Assembly: GCA_021292165.1 (NCBI GenBank)
Contig: CM037877.1
Coordinates: forward strand, 217,475,350 to 217,539,349
Direction: 5' to 3'
From: Shinisaurus crocodilurus
Lineage: Eukaryota > Chordata > Lepidosauria > Squamata > Shinisauridae
Length of the DNA stretch: 64,000 nucleotides
The translations under genes and the position numbers were made by a program. The notes beneath the pieces are model-generated. The model worked only from the letters and a program-made list of their open reading frames with translations, searched no databases and had not been told where the DNA came from. Positions 1 to 13,910 of this stretch are shown one piece after another. Each line of letters opens with the position of its first letter. The stretch's first letter is position 1.

Positions 1-171
1 TGTTGAATTTTTATGTAAGTCGGAACAGTATAGCGTAGTATACATTTACGCAAATTGCGGCCATTACGCTATACTCTACGTAATTGACGTAGAGCTGGGG
101 AACCCAGAAGTCTGGCGTTCGTAAGTACGCGTTGTCTGTAAGTTGGACGTTCGTAACCTGGGGACTGCCTG
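1..171. mobile_element. pogo/Tigger-like MITE, cut by window edge
   Basis: The right end reads GTTCGTAACCTGGGGACTGCCTG and is followed by TA at 172-173, as expected for a Tc1/mariner (pogo/Tigger-like) element ending in CTG next to a TA target. The body is CpG-rich and holds internal palindromes: GTATAGCGTA (29-38) pairs with TACGCTATAC (65-74), and CTCTACGT pairs with ACGTAGAG just after. The other end lies outside the window, so the size is unknown. No coding capacity is visible. Confidence 0.55.
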
Positions 172-188
172 TACCTTTGAGTATGTCA

Positions 189-240
189 CATTGAACTTAG
201 TGGGGCTTATTTCGGAGTAGACATGCATGGGATTGCACTG
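189..240. repeat. Fragment of the dispersed GCAATCCTAT palindromic repeat
   Basis: It contains a decayed match to the motif seen many times in this window (TTACTTCTGAGTAGACATGCA followed by GATTGCACTG). Better copies lie at 15634, 37380 and 40236. Confidence 0.55.
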
Positions 241-950
241 TCAGGGACAATTTTAGTGCCATGCATGAAACTACCTTAAAGCTGAATTATAGCTATTTGC
301 TTCATTTTTTTGTTAAATACAAGTTATCTCCCCTTTCTTTTGCCATCTCAAAAGGGCACCTATATTGAGATTTTGGTAATCTGCAAATTTATTTAAATGC
401 AATTGAATAAAAAATCGAATGATTACAACACAGATGATTTATCAGCTAAACATCATTTAATAAGTCAATAGCTCTGTTTTAAAGTTTTGTACAGCACCTA
501 AACTTTTTGTGGTCCTTTGTAAATGATGCTGATAGATCTAACTGACCCCATGCTTAAACTTGGACAATAAATGCTTTCCTCTCAGACAGCAGCATTAAGC
601 TTCCCTCAAACAAAAACACTCCTCTATTCCAGCTTGGTACTCTCTATGTTTAAAAATAAACTAAAGAAACACTGTCCCAGGCTCAGATTATAGCTTAACA
701 GAGATTTAGAAGATATGGCTAAGATTTTCAAAGTTGTGTGACAAATGGATTTATGTGTGTCTTGAGTACAGCTGCCAAGTTTGATGTTTTTGATCTTTTG
801 CTATAAATAAATGTTGTGTAATACATATGTTATTTTGGTAGGGTTGAGACAATCTGAGGCAAACTTGATGAAGGCCCACTAATTATTATCTATCTTTTTT
901 TTCCTACAGCAATTTAAAATGTCCAAAGTGTTTTATAATCCTTCATCGTC
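241..950. other. No gene seen; AT-rich KCND3 intron sequence
   Basis: AT-rich DNA without a convincing ORF, repeat or RNA. It lies in the intron downstream of the KCND3 coding exon. Confidence 0.5.
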
Positions 951-1010
951 CAGGGTGGCTGGTTGCCGGCCAGATGGGCGATAAAAAATGTAAATAATAA
1001 ATAAATAAAT
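951..1010 (+). repeat. LINE-like 3' tail ending in AAAT repeats
   Basis: A GC-rich GGCCGG/CCAGATGGGCGAT block is followed by (AAATA)n. An inverted copy of the same tail lies at 5436-5504, so it is a dispersed family. The architecture fits the 3' end of a non-LTR retrotransposon (L2/CR1-like); the family is not certain. Confidence 0.5.
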
Positions 1011-1023
1011 AGTTCATTTATGC

Positions 1024-1152
1024 CAGGGTGTTCAAATTGTAGCCCTCCAGATGTGTTGGCCTACAATTCCCAACACCCATTGGCTATGTTGGCTAGGGGT
1101 GTTGGGAGCTGTGGGCCAAAACATCTGGAAGGCCACAAGTTACCCACCCCTG
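1024..1152. mobile_element. hAT-type hairpin MITE with exact 8-bp TSD
   Basis: A palindromic element of 129 bp with ends CAGGGTG and CACCCCTG and inner arms CCAGATGTGTTGGCC / GGCCAAAACATCTGG. It is flanked by identical 8-bp duplications, ATTTATGC at 1016-1023 and 1153-1160. CAGGG ends with an 8-bp duplication are diagnostic of hAT elements. It has no ORF and would depend on a transposase in trans. Confidence 0.85.
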
Positions 1153-1322
1153 ATTTATGCAAACAAGTTTGTGAAGCAGTGTACTGGTGGCAAAGCCCTA
1201 ATCCAGAACCCACAGAATTCTCAATCAAATCTGAACTGAACCTGCCTAGCACTGGCCATAGATAGTTTTTCAAGATACGAGACATTAGTATTCTGATGCT
1301 ACTGGGGATCAAAGCCATAGAG

Positions 1323-1459
1323 AAGGGATGGGGAACGTATCACCCTCCAGATATTGTTGGATTGCAATTCCCATCATCCCTCACCATTAACTATGCTGGC
1401 TAGGGCTGATGGGCACTGAAGTTCACAAACATCTGGGGGCCACACGTTACCTAACCCTG
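1323..1459. mobile_element. hAT-type hairpin MITE with exact 8-bp TSD
   Basis: Same family as the element at 1024. The right end is TAACCCTG; the left end has lost its initial C. Exact duplication CCATAGAG at 1315-1322 and 1460-1467. Two copies of one family sit within 450 bp but have unrelated duplications, so they are independent insertions. Confidence 0.82.
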
Positions 1460-1501
1460 CCATAGAGGGTCCTGGACTTGCAATGTGAGGAATGTCATGA
1501 A

Positions 1502-1710
1502 CAGTGGAGGCTGGTGACTCCTATTTTGGTGGGGGGCCCAATCCATTGCAGCTTTCATTTGCAGCTTTATAGGAGGTACCCATGGTGCTCCATGATGGTG
1601 AACCTATTTTAGAATGAAATTCAGCACCATGGATAGCTTCTATAAAGCTCCAAATAAAACCTGCAAAGGATTAGGAGCCCCACTGAAATAGGAGTCACCA
1701 GCTTCCCCTG
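1502..1710. mobile_element. hAT-like palindromic MITE, 209 bp
   Basis: Starts CAGTGGAGGCTGGTGACTCC and ends with the inverted counterpart (GGAGTCACCAGCTTCCCCTG). The arms run about 100 bp, with CCATGGTGCT / AGCACCATGG near the centre. Flanks are GTCATGAA (1494-1501) and GTCATGGG (1711-1718), an 8-bp duplication with two changes, which indicates an older insertion. Confidence 0.75.
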
Positions 1711-1718
1711 GTCATGGG

Positions 1719-3884
1719 AGGAGATTCAGCCTGTGCACCAGTTGCAAACAAAGGAGGGAATTATAAGAAAACTAGCCAGATCAACCAGTCAATAATAATA
1801 GATCAGAGTGAGTTATGTGGTACTGCCTGTCACTCGACCACCTAGCCTGAATTGAGGTCCAGCTTGCCTTGCATAGTACTCTGATAACAAGGGGATGGCT
1901 TGCCAGTGGGAGAGGTGGCTCTGAAAATTGCTTTCAGTTTAATCCTCACCACCATCACCATCATCATCCATTTCTGAAAATTCAAATGCATGGATGTTGC
2001 TTTGAAGACAAATGTTTGCATTCAACCTTTGAACCAAATCCAGAGTGAAAGAATTCCATGATAGGTTCTTCAAATGTACAGAAACACTATGGCAACCACC
2101 TTGCTTCTGAGTTGCCCTTTGAAAAATTTAAAGTAACAATACACCACAGGACAACATGGCAGTTTCTCAAAAATCTAAAGTAACAAGTTGGCTGAATATC
2201 TCCAGTGACAGATGACATGTTGTAGGCGTGACAGATTAAAGAAAGAGATACACAGAGAGCATCAGATTCTGCCCTCTGCATGTCATTATCTGATGTTTTG
2301 ACCTTATTAGTCTGTATCAAGAGGTCTTAAAAAGATGTCAGAAATCTAGATTACACATACTGATTGCTACAGCAACTTCCTTCATTTAAAATCATCCCAG
2401 ACAACAATACTAACACAGATATGTGCACATTAATCTCTTTGGGAGGACAGTCGTTTGTGGAAAGCTTAAACAGATCTTCCTTAAACGTTAAATATCCCAT
2501 TTGAGTGTCTGCAGGTTTTTTTTGTTTTTGTTTTTAGCCAGTTTAAAGCACTCCCATTATAATTTCTATGATTACCCTAGTCTGAGGACACTTTAGAGTA
2601 CTCAAAAACGGTCCGTTTGGACTTTCATTATACACAGAAAGGTTCTCTATGCAAGGGACCATTTCATTCAGCCAAACAGGGAACCAATGGTACCATGGAA
2701 TCCTTCCCTGTATGTTACATACATACAGTAAGGTATATTTCATTTCAGAGTGTCACGTCACTGAAAATGAAAAAGGGGGAAATAGCAGCAGAATGCATCT
2801 CTTTTCAAATGCCTTGTCAACGTACTTAATTCTCCCTTTATTAACTTTTAATAGCAGCTCTGTGTCCTGACATAGCAACATGTTTAGGACCACATATACA
2901 CTTGCTGAAACTGATATGAGACATATGGACTTATATAAGGTAAAACATCAAAGGTGATGTTAGGAAGTGTTTAACACAGGTTACATACATTCTTTTCCCC
3001 ATCTTCAGCATTTGTAAGAGTTTGCAGTATGTGTCCTGCACCCTCCCTTGTGTTGGGATGCCACCATAAGCAAATGGAACATTTGTACAGTATTATCAGC
3101 TTTTGCCATCATTGTACATTACCCATACACCCCCATCACCACTTGTCCTTGAAAACCACCCTTCCTTTTGTAACTATCACTTGAATTTATGTGTGCATAT
3201 TGATTGATTATTTTTTTTTACATTTCCTTTTTTCTGCCCTCCTCACCCACCAATTGACTACAACTTGCTAAAATATCACACTACGTTTGACCTGATCTCA
3301 CCAGAGGAAACCAAACTATAGTTGAGAGAAATTCTAGGATATCATTTAACCTGGAAAGCACCCTATTTGCTTAGTTGCTATGGCAATGTCCCAGATCTGA
3401 TTAAAGACAACAAGATCCACTGACACTCTTAACAAGATGACCATTCACTTGAGCAGGTCTCCTAATGTTCATTAATGTTTCACATTTGTATGTTTCCCAG
3501 AAAACAGCAGATCCCAAAGTCAGAGCTGTTTACCTTTTCGAGAGATGAATTATGTTTTAATAGTTTCAACCTGTGATAAGTTGCATGTTCACACACAGTA
3601 TGGAACACAAGAGCGGCACTATACAAAATCTAATAATCAAGCACCATGAAAGCGATTGCTGTGAGCTTAAAAATCAAAAGCCACACGAACTCCCAGGCAG
3701 AAACACACTTGACTAAAAACTTTTCACATTTTCAAATCTGGTAAACAAAATTCTAATGTAGAGATCTTAGAAGGCTGGGCTGATCTAAATGGCTGGAACA
3801 AAAACAACTAATGCTTACTATCATCCCACATGAGAGATGGAATGCTTTTCTCTTAAAGGAACCTCCTGTTTTTAGCAACAGAAT
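1719..3884. other. No gene seen; KCND3 intron sequence
   Basis: About 2.2 kb of intron without a recognisable exon or clear transposon. Short open frames here (up to about 75 codons) lack homology and coding bias. Poly-T runs are at 2517-2536 and 3211-3218. Confidence 0.5.
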
Positions 3885-4062
3885 CGCCCATCTGAAACCA
3901 CATGTACCTGCCCAGACCCTTAGGTCATCTTCCGAGGCCTTCCTCTGGGTGGCTGCAAGACAGAGGGCTTTCTTGGTTGTGGTGCCCTGCTTATATTATG
4001 ATTATTGTTTGAGTTATTTTGTATATTGTACTGCACTCTGGTGTAGAGCACAATATAAATTT

Positions 4063-4118
<56 letters not shown>

Positions 4119-4445
4119 GAATGCCCTTCCCAAGGAGGCTTGCCTGGCACCAACACTGTTATCTTGCAGCACTAGGCAAAGACATCACTTTTCACCAAGG
4201 CATTTTAAATGCTAGATTTTATACTTTAGATTTACATATAAATCTAATGTAGAGTGCAACAATGGCCACTTTTATATATTTTATATTTTATTTTTGTGCT
4301 GATTATTGTTATTCTTTTTATTGTGTACTGAAAAGAGAGGCATTGTGTACTTTTTAAATTCTTTACTCAAGTATCCCACCCAGATAACTTTGGATATTGG
4401 GTGGACTAAAATATAACAAATAATCAATCAATCAATCAATCAATC
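3885..4445 (+). mobile_element. L2-type LINE 3' end, interrupted
   Basis: The order of elements matches the L2 3' end: reverse transcriptase C-terminal region (CATGTACCTGCCCAGACC, then GCAAGACAGAGGGC, then GAATGCCCTTCCCAAGGAGG), then a 3'UTR ending CACCCAGATAACTTTGG and an (AATC)n tail at 4422-4445. The coding part is split by an AT-rich insert at 3992-4118. The other L2 fragments in this window (11585, 22270, 32950, 51200) support the assignment. 5'-truncated and dead. Confidence 0.75.
3992..4118 (+). mobile_element. Short retroelement tail nested in L2, ending in (ATT)n
   Basis: About 70 bp of AT-rich sequence ending AGAGCACAATATAAATTTG is followed by roughly 18 ATT units (4064-4118). It sits between two halves of the L2 coding end, so it is younger than the L2. 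The structure resembles a LINE 3' end with a trinucleotide tail; the donor family is not identified. Confidence 0.5.
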
Positions 4446-5039
4446 TTAAGTTGGCAATTTAACAGGATCCATGTGAAGTTTAAAGACAAATGAAAATTTC
4501 ATAGGGGAGAAGTGTTCCCTGTCTTTGACTTGATAAGAATAATTGCACCGATACTGTCTGGAGTCTGTACACTTGGTCCACAATCCAATAGCAAGTTTAA
4601 CTCAGTTTAGCCATTGATTTCAATGGGCTTAAGCATGTGTACTTCACTATTGTTCTGTGGACATCAAATCTCTTTCATTGAACCATAAACTATCAGCACA
4701 GTCAGGATGTATTCCTGTTAACAAGCCAATCCTGTTCTCTAAAATCTTACCAGCTCTCACTAGTCTGCCCCCACCACTGGAACCTATTTGGATCTAATAG
4801 GGGGCAGGGGAACAATCCCAGGGGGCAACGACCCAAATTTATTAAGCTTCTTCCTCGGGGATGTTTGTTAAAACACAAACAATGCTAAACATGCATTGTT
4901 AGCAAGAATAAAACTAAAATGTTGTTGTTGTTGTTATTATTATTATTGCTAGCAGTACATGTTTCACGTTTGTCATCTTATAGTCTTCTCAAGCAGACAT
5001 CCCCATGATTTTATATTTTCTTTCTCCACTCAGTTTGTG
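4446..5039. other. No gene seen; contains an old palindrome remnant
   Basis: Intron sequence. At about 4580-4640 there is a weak match to the dispersed GCAATCCTAT repeat (CAATGGGCTTAAGCATG). A short (TTG)(TTA) run is at 4922-4947. Confidence 0.45.
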
Positions 5040-5536
5040 TAGGGTGGCCAGGTGACCTACTTTACAGAGGTCAGTCCTCTGTTTTGGAGAGCTGGCAAAG
5101 GACAGCCCTCTATCTGCAGGTCTCCTCTATTTGAAGAGGTGTCCAGTCCAAGTCTGGTTTAAAAGTAAAGAACCATAAGGAAGAGGAAGGAGAGCAGGGG
5201 CCTTGAAGTTGCCCATCCACAGTTAGAACCTGGACAGCAGAGTGAGCAGCAGGTACACAGGTCACCTAGTCAGTCTTCTCCAGTATGGTGAAATATATTG
5301 CATTTCTATTTAAAATTATAGGTCCCACCCCTTAAATTTCCACCTTTACATATAAATTTGCCATGCAAATATTATGCAAATTGGTGCCTTCTTCTGACCC
5401 ATTTTTTTGATGTGCATTTCCTTTTTTGGAGGGTGATTTATTTATTTATTTATTTATTTACATTTATTAATCGCCCATCTGGCCGGCCACCGGCCACCCT
5501 GGCTGATGTACATAGGATGTTTAAGTGACCACCCTA
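5040..5536. mobile_element. TAGGGTGGCC hAT-like element, copy A
   Basis: Ends TAGGGTGGCC and GACCACCCTA are inverted. The interior (ACCATAAGGAAGAGG, CACAGGTCACCTAGTCA, TATTATGCAAATTGG) is shared with 44142-44511 and partly with 52105-52325, which defines a three-copy family. Copy B has an 8-bp duplication, so hAT membership is likely. No ORF. A LINE tail is nested at 5436-5504. Confidence 0.6.
5436..5504 (-). repeat. LINE-like 3' tail (inverted copy of 951-1010), nested
   Basis: (TTTA)n is followed by ATTAATCGCCCATCTGGCC and GGCCACCGGCCACCCTGGC, the reverse complement of the tail at 951-1010. It interrupts copy A of the TAGGGTGGCC family, so it inserted later. Confidence 0.55.
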
Positions 5537-7415
<1,879 letters not shown>

Positions 7416-9157
7416 CTAAAAATACAATACAATAAAATACAAAGTGAGTGGCCAGTTTGCAGTTGTTGCCATCTATGTAATGATTTAAAAAGTCTCTCTG
7501 AGCACCCTTGGTTAGAAGGAAGGGCAAAAAGATGTTAAATACAAATAAATGCAATAATTTCATGAAATCCCTGAAATATATGAGGCAGATTTTCAGTGGC
7601 AACAATTGCACATGAGATCTACCTGACAACATCTTGAAAGGGACTCCTGGAATCTACTTGAAGACTCAGAGGGAACTAGTCTCCTACCAGCTGGATCTTG
7701 TGGCTAAGCATTCCATCTCTGGAATGCATACCATCAGGCATATTGCAAGGAGTGATCCCTACCTATTTTGGTCCATAAACTTCTTTCTAATAGTACAAAG
7801 AAAGGAAAGGTATCTGTTCTGCTTGCCAGGTTTGGGTGTTTGTGCCCAATTTCCCCCTCCTTTTACAACTCAAGTCTTGATAATCAAACCTATATCAGAT
7901 TTCTGTTTAGAAGAATGATTGTTTTAAAATGCACATGATAATCAGTATGGGAAAGTTATGGCATTATTATAGGTAGCATTTTGGAATAGGAAATCATTCC
8001 TCATTAGAAGCATTTAAAAGTAGCATCAACAGACTAATTTAAATTTGCTTCCTTACAAACACGCTTAATATATCTTTCCCCAAGTGTAAACACTTGGCCC
8101 TAATCGAGAAACACTGATGTGCAACAAGACATGGCTTGAAACTGGTATTGTCTATGGAAAAATCACTCCCAGTGGCAGAGACATTTGATGTGGCTATGCA
8201 TCACATCTACATTTAGAGATGGGAGGATGGCACTGCCATATACATGGCCATGTGCATAAAAATGCTGTCCAGTGGAACACTTCCCCATCTTTCCAGGTTG
8301 CTCAATTTCCCCATTTCTCCAGTAGTGACCTATATGACAATTGAGCAAATACCTGGCTTTGCTACTTTTAGCCAATGTAGTGGGATGCAGTGTAGTTTTG
8401 CATATGCAGAGCAGTTCTTCCTTGACAAGCACAAGCTCCCCACCAAACCAAATAATCTATGGAGCAGATCATACACGATTACTCCAAAATACAGCTGTCA
8501 GAAAGAGCTGGAATTGCTGAATTATTTTGCTTGCTGTTCACCCAGTAGAGTAATTTTTCATGACCGCAAACCATGATGGATTTCTAATAATAACAAGAAA
8601 GGCAAAAATAATGCTTATAAAAAAATACTAAGATATCATGAGACTGGATGCTCACTCTTGGCAAGTGCTACTATCAGCTAAAGGTTTATTGAATGAAGCT
8701 GAATACATTCAGGGACCACTCATTACCCAGACACTGGTCTAGAGGCTAAAAGTGTCATTTGATTTGTTGAACAAACTGACCCTCTCAGTAGCAGGCTGGC
8801 ATTTTGGGGGCTAGTCCTGAAGCTATATGGATTAGAGTGGGGTTCACATGTGCTTATGGGGGGGGGGCTTTTACATCTACAAAGAGAAAACACCCCCTTC
8901 CCTGGGGATTTACCCAACCAGCACCAGCCTGACTACAAATTTGCTTATTATAATTACAGGCATATTACTAATGGGTACAGGCAGGTGCATTATGAATTGA
9001 ATAGAGAAAACACACATTGCAAACTCTGCAAACCGGAGAAAGTCAGGCATGAGCCATGGAAATCAGTGAGACTCAAAAGCAGTTATAGCCTTATCCTTTC
9101 AATGAGATTCAAGTGTGTCTAGCTGGATTGCACATGCTTTTCAATGCCATATGTCAG
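7416..9157. other. No gene seen; presumed 5'UTR intron of KCND3
   Basis: About 1.7 kb without repeats I can name or credible exons. Short open frames of 64 to 110 codons on both strands have no recognisable domains. A G9 run lies at 8857-8867. Confidence 0.5.
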
Positions 9158-9710
9158 AATAAGGACATAAGAAAAGCCCTGCTGGATCAGATCAAAGGCC
9201 TATTAAGTCCTGCATTCTGTTCCCACAGTGACCAACCAGACGTCCACAAGAAGCCCACAAGCAGGACCCAATGGCAACAGCCCTCTCCTACAGTTGTTTC
9301 CAAGCAACTGTTATTCAAAAGCATACTGCCTCTGATACTGGAGGTAATATCTAGCCATCATGACTAGTAGCTATTGGTAGCCTCATCCTCCATTATTTTG
9401 TCTAATTCCCATCCAGGTTGGTGGCCATCACAACATACTGAGGTAGTGAATTCCACAGTCTTGACTATGTGCTGTGTGAAGAAGTATTTCCTTTTGTCTG
9501 TCCTGAATCTCCCAGCATTCAGCTTCATTGGAGGATCCTGTGTTCTAGCATTATAAGAGAAGGAGACAAGCTTCTCCATATCCACTTTCTCCACACCATG
9601 CATAATTTTATACACCTCTATCAAAGCACCAGATATTGTAATCTTTCCTCATAGGGGAGTTACTCTAGCCCCTGATCATTTTTTTGCCCTTTTCTGCACC
9701 TGTTAAAGGA
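9158..9710 (-). mobile_element. CR1/L3- or Vingi-like LINE 3' end
   Basis: On the minus strand it encodes the degenerate end of a reverse transcriptase: a short open frame (9624-9364) contains YKIMHGVEKVDMEKL, then FRTDKRKYFFTQHIV, the pattern of C-terminal non-LTR RT sequence. The 3' end reads (plus strand) AGGACATAAGAAAAGCCCTGC then TGGATCAGA. The same terminal sequence recurs at about 48000-48124 in the opposite orientation and resembles the tails of the tRNA-Ala SINEs. 5'-truncated; clade not certain. Confidence 0.65.
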
Positions 9711-10884
9711 TAGCTGGAGTATCTAAAAAGAATGAGCAGGATCTTCAAATTTGGCTATTAATACATTAATGATATGTAACCTTGCTGAAAGTGGCTCAAA
9801 ATGATGTTGCATAAGGATATATGATATGCAATGCAAATCTATTCATGTTTACACATAAATAAGTTTCACTCAGTTCAAGGGGGGTTACGCGCAAAACATG
9901 CAGTCCAGTCTTATGCCTGCAAAAGTAAGTCATACTATATTCATTGGACCTTACTCCAAAGTATGTAGTGGAAGTATTGTAGCTTTCAAAGATAATGACA
10001 TCAAAGTATCATTAGAGATAAACTCATGCCTGCATAGCAACTAGCAATTGTGCTGGTTCATATAAAGAAAAACCCTGGATTTTTAATTGATACTGCTGTT
10101 GTAGCTGACTGCATGCCATTAGCGAAAAGCAAAACAGGTATGCAGGACATGCAACTGGCTTTAAAATGTACAAATTATTTGACTCATAAATTATTGCAAA
10201 CAGAAAATCAGGGTGTAGATTATAACTGAAGAACTTCACAAAATCTTGGGACACTTTTTTTCCACCCAAATTTATCTGTACAGACGAGTTCCCCTATTAG
10301 TACGTAATTTGAGACATTTGTTTGCTTTGGTTCCAATCCACTGTAAAGAGTTAGGCAGAAAACAAAACTTAGTGAGAATAATTATAGTGGCTCAACAGCT
10401 AAGCACCATGTTGCATGTTAGTCTTGAGCAACAGGGTGAACCTTTTCCAGTGATGTTTTCCTCGACTTTGCAAAAAGAATTGTTCTACTAGCCAGCTGAC
10501 TTTTGTTGGTCATGTCATTGGTTCAAAACCATACAACATTTCTGTATGGAATTTCAGACCGCTGTAATAGACTAGAATGTCAGAATGGGTCCCTAGGAGC
10601 ATGGGAATGTCCAGGATTAGTCTTTGAGAAGCTAAATGGGAAAAGATGTTCATGAGAATTCCCATTGCTGGCATGCCCATGAGGGGATTGCATATTCTAA
10701 ATCCAGAGAAACAACAGATGAAAGGAAGAAATTGTACTTCGATCTCTTGGTGATTGTCCGATTTCACATATTTATACCATACTCTGGATTTGGCCTTAAA
10801 AGTCCTCATAAAATCTTTAATCAAACCCTTTACATTATTTACCTTGGTTTTCCTAGGTATTTACTCTCAGATCAGCATTTACTC
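9711..10884. other. No gene seen; decayed palindromic repeat inside
   Basis: At 9811-9975 there is an old copy of the dispersed palindrome (CAATGCAAATCTATTCATG, TAAGTTTCACTCAGTTCAA, then its inverted half). The remainder is unremarkable. Confidence 0.45.
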
Positions 10885-11290
10885 ATTTATTTAATTTAAA
10901 TATTTGTATGCTGCATTTCCACCTTACAGTCTGCAACCTGGATTACAACCAATCAAAGAATAACCTTCATAAAACCATGAAAATATCCATTTGAAACTAT
11001 AAATATAATCATAAAACACATGGAGATTAGAGGGGGGAAGGCAACAGAACCAGCTAACAACAAAAACAGTAAAAAGGACAAGCCAGCAAAATTAACAACC
11101 AAAACCAATAAAATGGCAGAAAACTAATAAAACAGCAGGTCACAGGGATGTCATTAAAAGTATTGTGGAAGAAAATGTGTTTAAGGGATTAGCTATAAAA
11201 GTCAGTTTTTAAACTGTAATCAGGAAATGGAACTCAGGAAGGGGCTATGAAGCTGAGCAAGAAAGCCAATGAAGATAAGAGTAGGCTTGA
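10885..11290 (-). repeat. Decayed LINE (L2-like) 3'UTR
   Basis: Begins with a TTTAATTTAAA tail-like segment followed by GCTGCATTTCCACCTTACAG and A-rich sequence with repeated AATAAAA. This looks like the reverse complement of a LINE 3'UTR. No RT motif remains. Confidence 0.4.
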
Positions 11291-11584
11291 TCCTTAATGG
11301 TTGGGCTACCTAGAGCAAGGAATAGGTTTATCCCCTATCTTAATGCTTTTGCTCTTCTATGTAAGTGAATGGCCACTATTCATTTCTGGGAAGGGGGAGG
11401 GAGCATAATGTTGCATTTGAGTGCTGCCCTCTGCCATGGTTAGCACTCAGTAACCGAACCATCAATGACAGAAAACTTGCAGGGGATGAGTTTCACAGCA
11501 CCCCTTCAGAGGATCCCATCTCCCTATATATCCTGCATATCACAATGGACATTTTGCTGCCTAGTATATAAAGTTCACTATATT
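11291..11584. other. No gene seen
   Basis: About 290 bp without recognisable content. Confidence 0.4.
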
Positions 11585-12330
11585 TTGAACTATCCTTCAG
11601 TGATCCATGCCTTGGTAACCTTGTGCTTCAATTACCGCAGTGTGTGGTGTGGGGCTGCTTTTGAAAATGGTCCAGAAACTTCAGTTGGTACAGAATATGG
11701 CTGAAACACTGGACATGATGAACATATCAGGCCAATACTTTGACAGCTCTACTGGTGTCCTGTTAATTTCTAGGCCCAATTAAAAGAGCTGTTTTTTATT
11801 TTATTTTTAAAGCCCTTCATGACTTGGTGCCTTGGTATCTGAAGGGTTGTCTCTCCCCACATGTACCTATTCAAACCTTGAGATTGTCATCCAAGACCCT
11901 TCTCTGAGTGGGGCCCACCAATTGAGGTACAGTGGTTGTCTAAGAGAGAAAGGGTCTATGAGAGAGTGTGGCCCTTAATTATTGAATGCCTTCCCTAGAG
12001 AGGCCCAGCTGGCACTTACTGTAATTTTTTTTTTGCCACTGGGCACAGACTCCCCCTCCCCCGGCTTTTAAACACTGATGTGGTTTTATACTACTTTAGA
12101 TTTTTCATTTTTTTTCTGCCTACTTTTATTGTTGAAAAGTCTCTCTTTCTCTGATCTCTAATATGTGTGTGTTGCATTGATTGTATTTTATACTATTTTT
12201 TATTATTTTATAGCATTTTTATTATTTTATTAATTTATTTCTTTTTAAATTTTCTTTGTTTGTTCTTTTAAGCTGCCCAGATAATTTGTTATAGGGAGGC
12301 ATATAAATTGTATGTATGTATGTACGTATA
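11585..12330 (+). mobile_element. L2-type LINE 3' end
   Basis: Translation fragments match the L2 RT C-terminal region: a VIHALVTL block, then sequence corresponding to a GAAFENGPE-like motif, then DNA reading AAGCCCTTCATGACTTGGTG and TGGTATCTGAAGGG, then CTTCCCTAGAGAGGCCCAGC. A 3'UTR follows, ending in GCTGCCCAGATAATTTG and a TATG-rich tail. Same orientation and family as the fragments at 3885 and 22270. Frames are broken; pseudogenic. Confidence 0.78.
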
Positions 12331-12760
12331 AATTATCTATACATACATACATAACCATTTATTTGCCATAGTTCATCCATGATATCTATCCAGTGTCTTT
12401 TTCTCATGAAGCATCTTATTGTACAGAGAGTTTTATACCCATCTCTAGGGCTATCTGCAGTAATTGACACCAACATATCTTTGAAATGTTGAATGAGAAC
12501 TGGGAAAATCAGTCCATTGGTTAAATCATTGCTAAAACTATCACCAAACGATGCTTCTGCTACTGGGCACTGCAATAACATCCACTGCCTTTGCATAATG
12601 CATTTTGCTGAAAAGACCAGTTGAAATCTAGGGTGCAAGCCACTGCAAAAATACACCATGGCTGAGCTTACTGAGGTCCTTAGTTTAATTGTGTTCTGTG
12701 TGGCAGACCATTCATATGTTCATTTGAAACATGATAATACATTTGAACATTGAGATATTG

Positions 12761-12761
<1 letters not shown>
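12331..12761. other. No gene supported; one unmatched minus-strand frame
   Basis: A 108-codon open frame (12659-12333, minus) has mildly protein-like composition but no domain I recognise and no splice context. I leave it as probable chance or decayed transposon sequence. Confidence 0.4.

Positions 12762-12812
<51 letters not shown>
12762..12812. repeat. (ATG)n microsatellite, 17 units
   Basis: About 17 uninterrupted ATG units. The poly-methionine reading frame across it is an artefact. Confidence 0.95.
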
Positions 12813-12813
<1 letters not shown>

Positions 12814-13874
12814 AATAATTCTATTTCTATACTGCCCAATAGCCAAAGCTCTCTGGGTGGTTTACAACAATCAGAAATCTCTGTTCAATGGTCTGTGCCC
12901 TACCCATGCTCCAACACAATTCTATTTCAAGTTCAAAACCCAGGTCATCCTCACTTTCATTTCTGAAGGAGGGTAGAAAAAGCAAAATACAATGCATAGT
13001 TCAGTTTAATATTCTATGTTTCTAGGATGGAGGGGGGGGGGACCCAGCTCAACATCACACTCAGTATCAAGATCGGGGCAGAAAATATGTAAAGTAAATG
13101 CAGCATCCACCTTGAAGGTTGAGATATCAAAGTAAAAGTTGGTATGTGCATTCAGGACAACTTTATAGATTTTAAGAATGAAGCTCATTCTCATTCCCAC
13201 ATCCATTTTCAGGGTAGGCTGGGGGAGCAAATACATAATAAACACCGCATGTTATCTCCCTTGAAGGCTAAGATAGACCAATGAAGGTTGCTGTATACAT
13301 TTCAGACACTATGACATATTCCATGTCCAGACACAAGCTCCATGCCTATACCCATTTCTGAGAGGGCCAGGAGTGAGTGAGGCTTCTCAGATAGTGTTCT
13401 TTACTAGTTAGAATGCACAAGATAAATTCCAAAGTGATGGTGATGGTGTCAGAATTTATTCTGTAGTACCTGATGTACAGAAGGCTGGCTTTAATACTAG
13501 TGCCAGGTGGGAGATAGTATTCTGGCATTTTAGTTATTGCCAGAACATAATCCTAAAAAGACTCAAGATTACAGCTGAAAGTGAGCAGGAACAGAAAGGT
13601 ACAGAATATTAGAAAACTGTTACAAAGTTATGGAATAGCATTTCACTCACATTCTTCACTGAGCTGAGAGTACTGGCTAAATATAATGAGAGTTCTAGTA
13701 TAAAATGTAATCCACTTCCATCACTGAAAGAAGCAACCTCCATGGACTCAAGCACTCATTGTAGGTGACATTTCATACCCATTGAAGCGGTGGATATTTT
13801 GATATAATTGCATGAGACAAACAGACAAAAGCACCAAGAAGGTCCACCAAAATCTGAATCGAATGCAATTCCTT

Positions 13875-13910
<36 letters not shown>

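Noticed and set aside
12763..12966. Frame beginning with 16 methionines
   Set aside because: Produced by the (ATG)n microsatellite.
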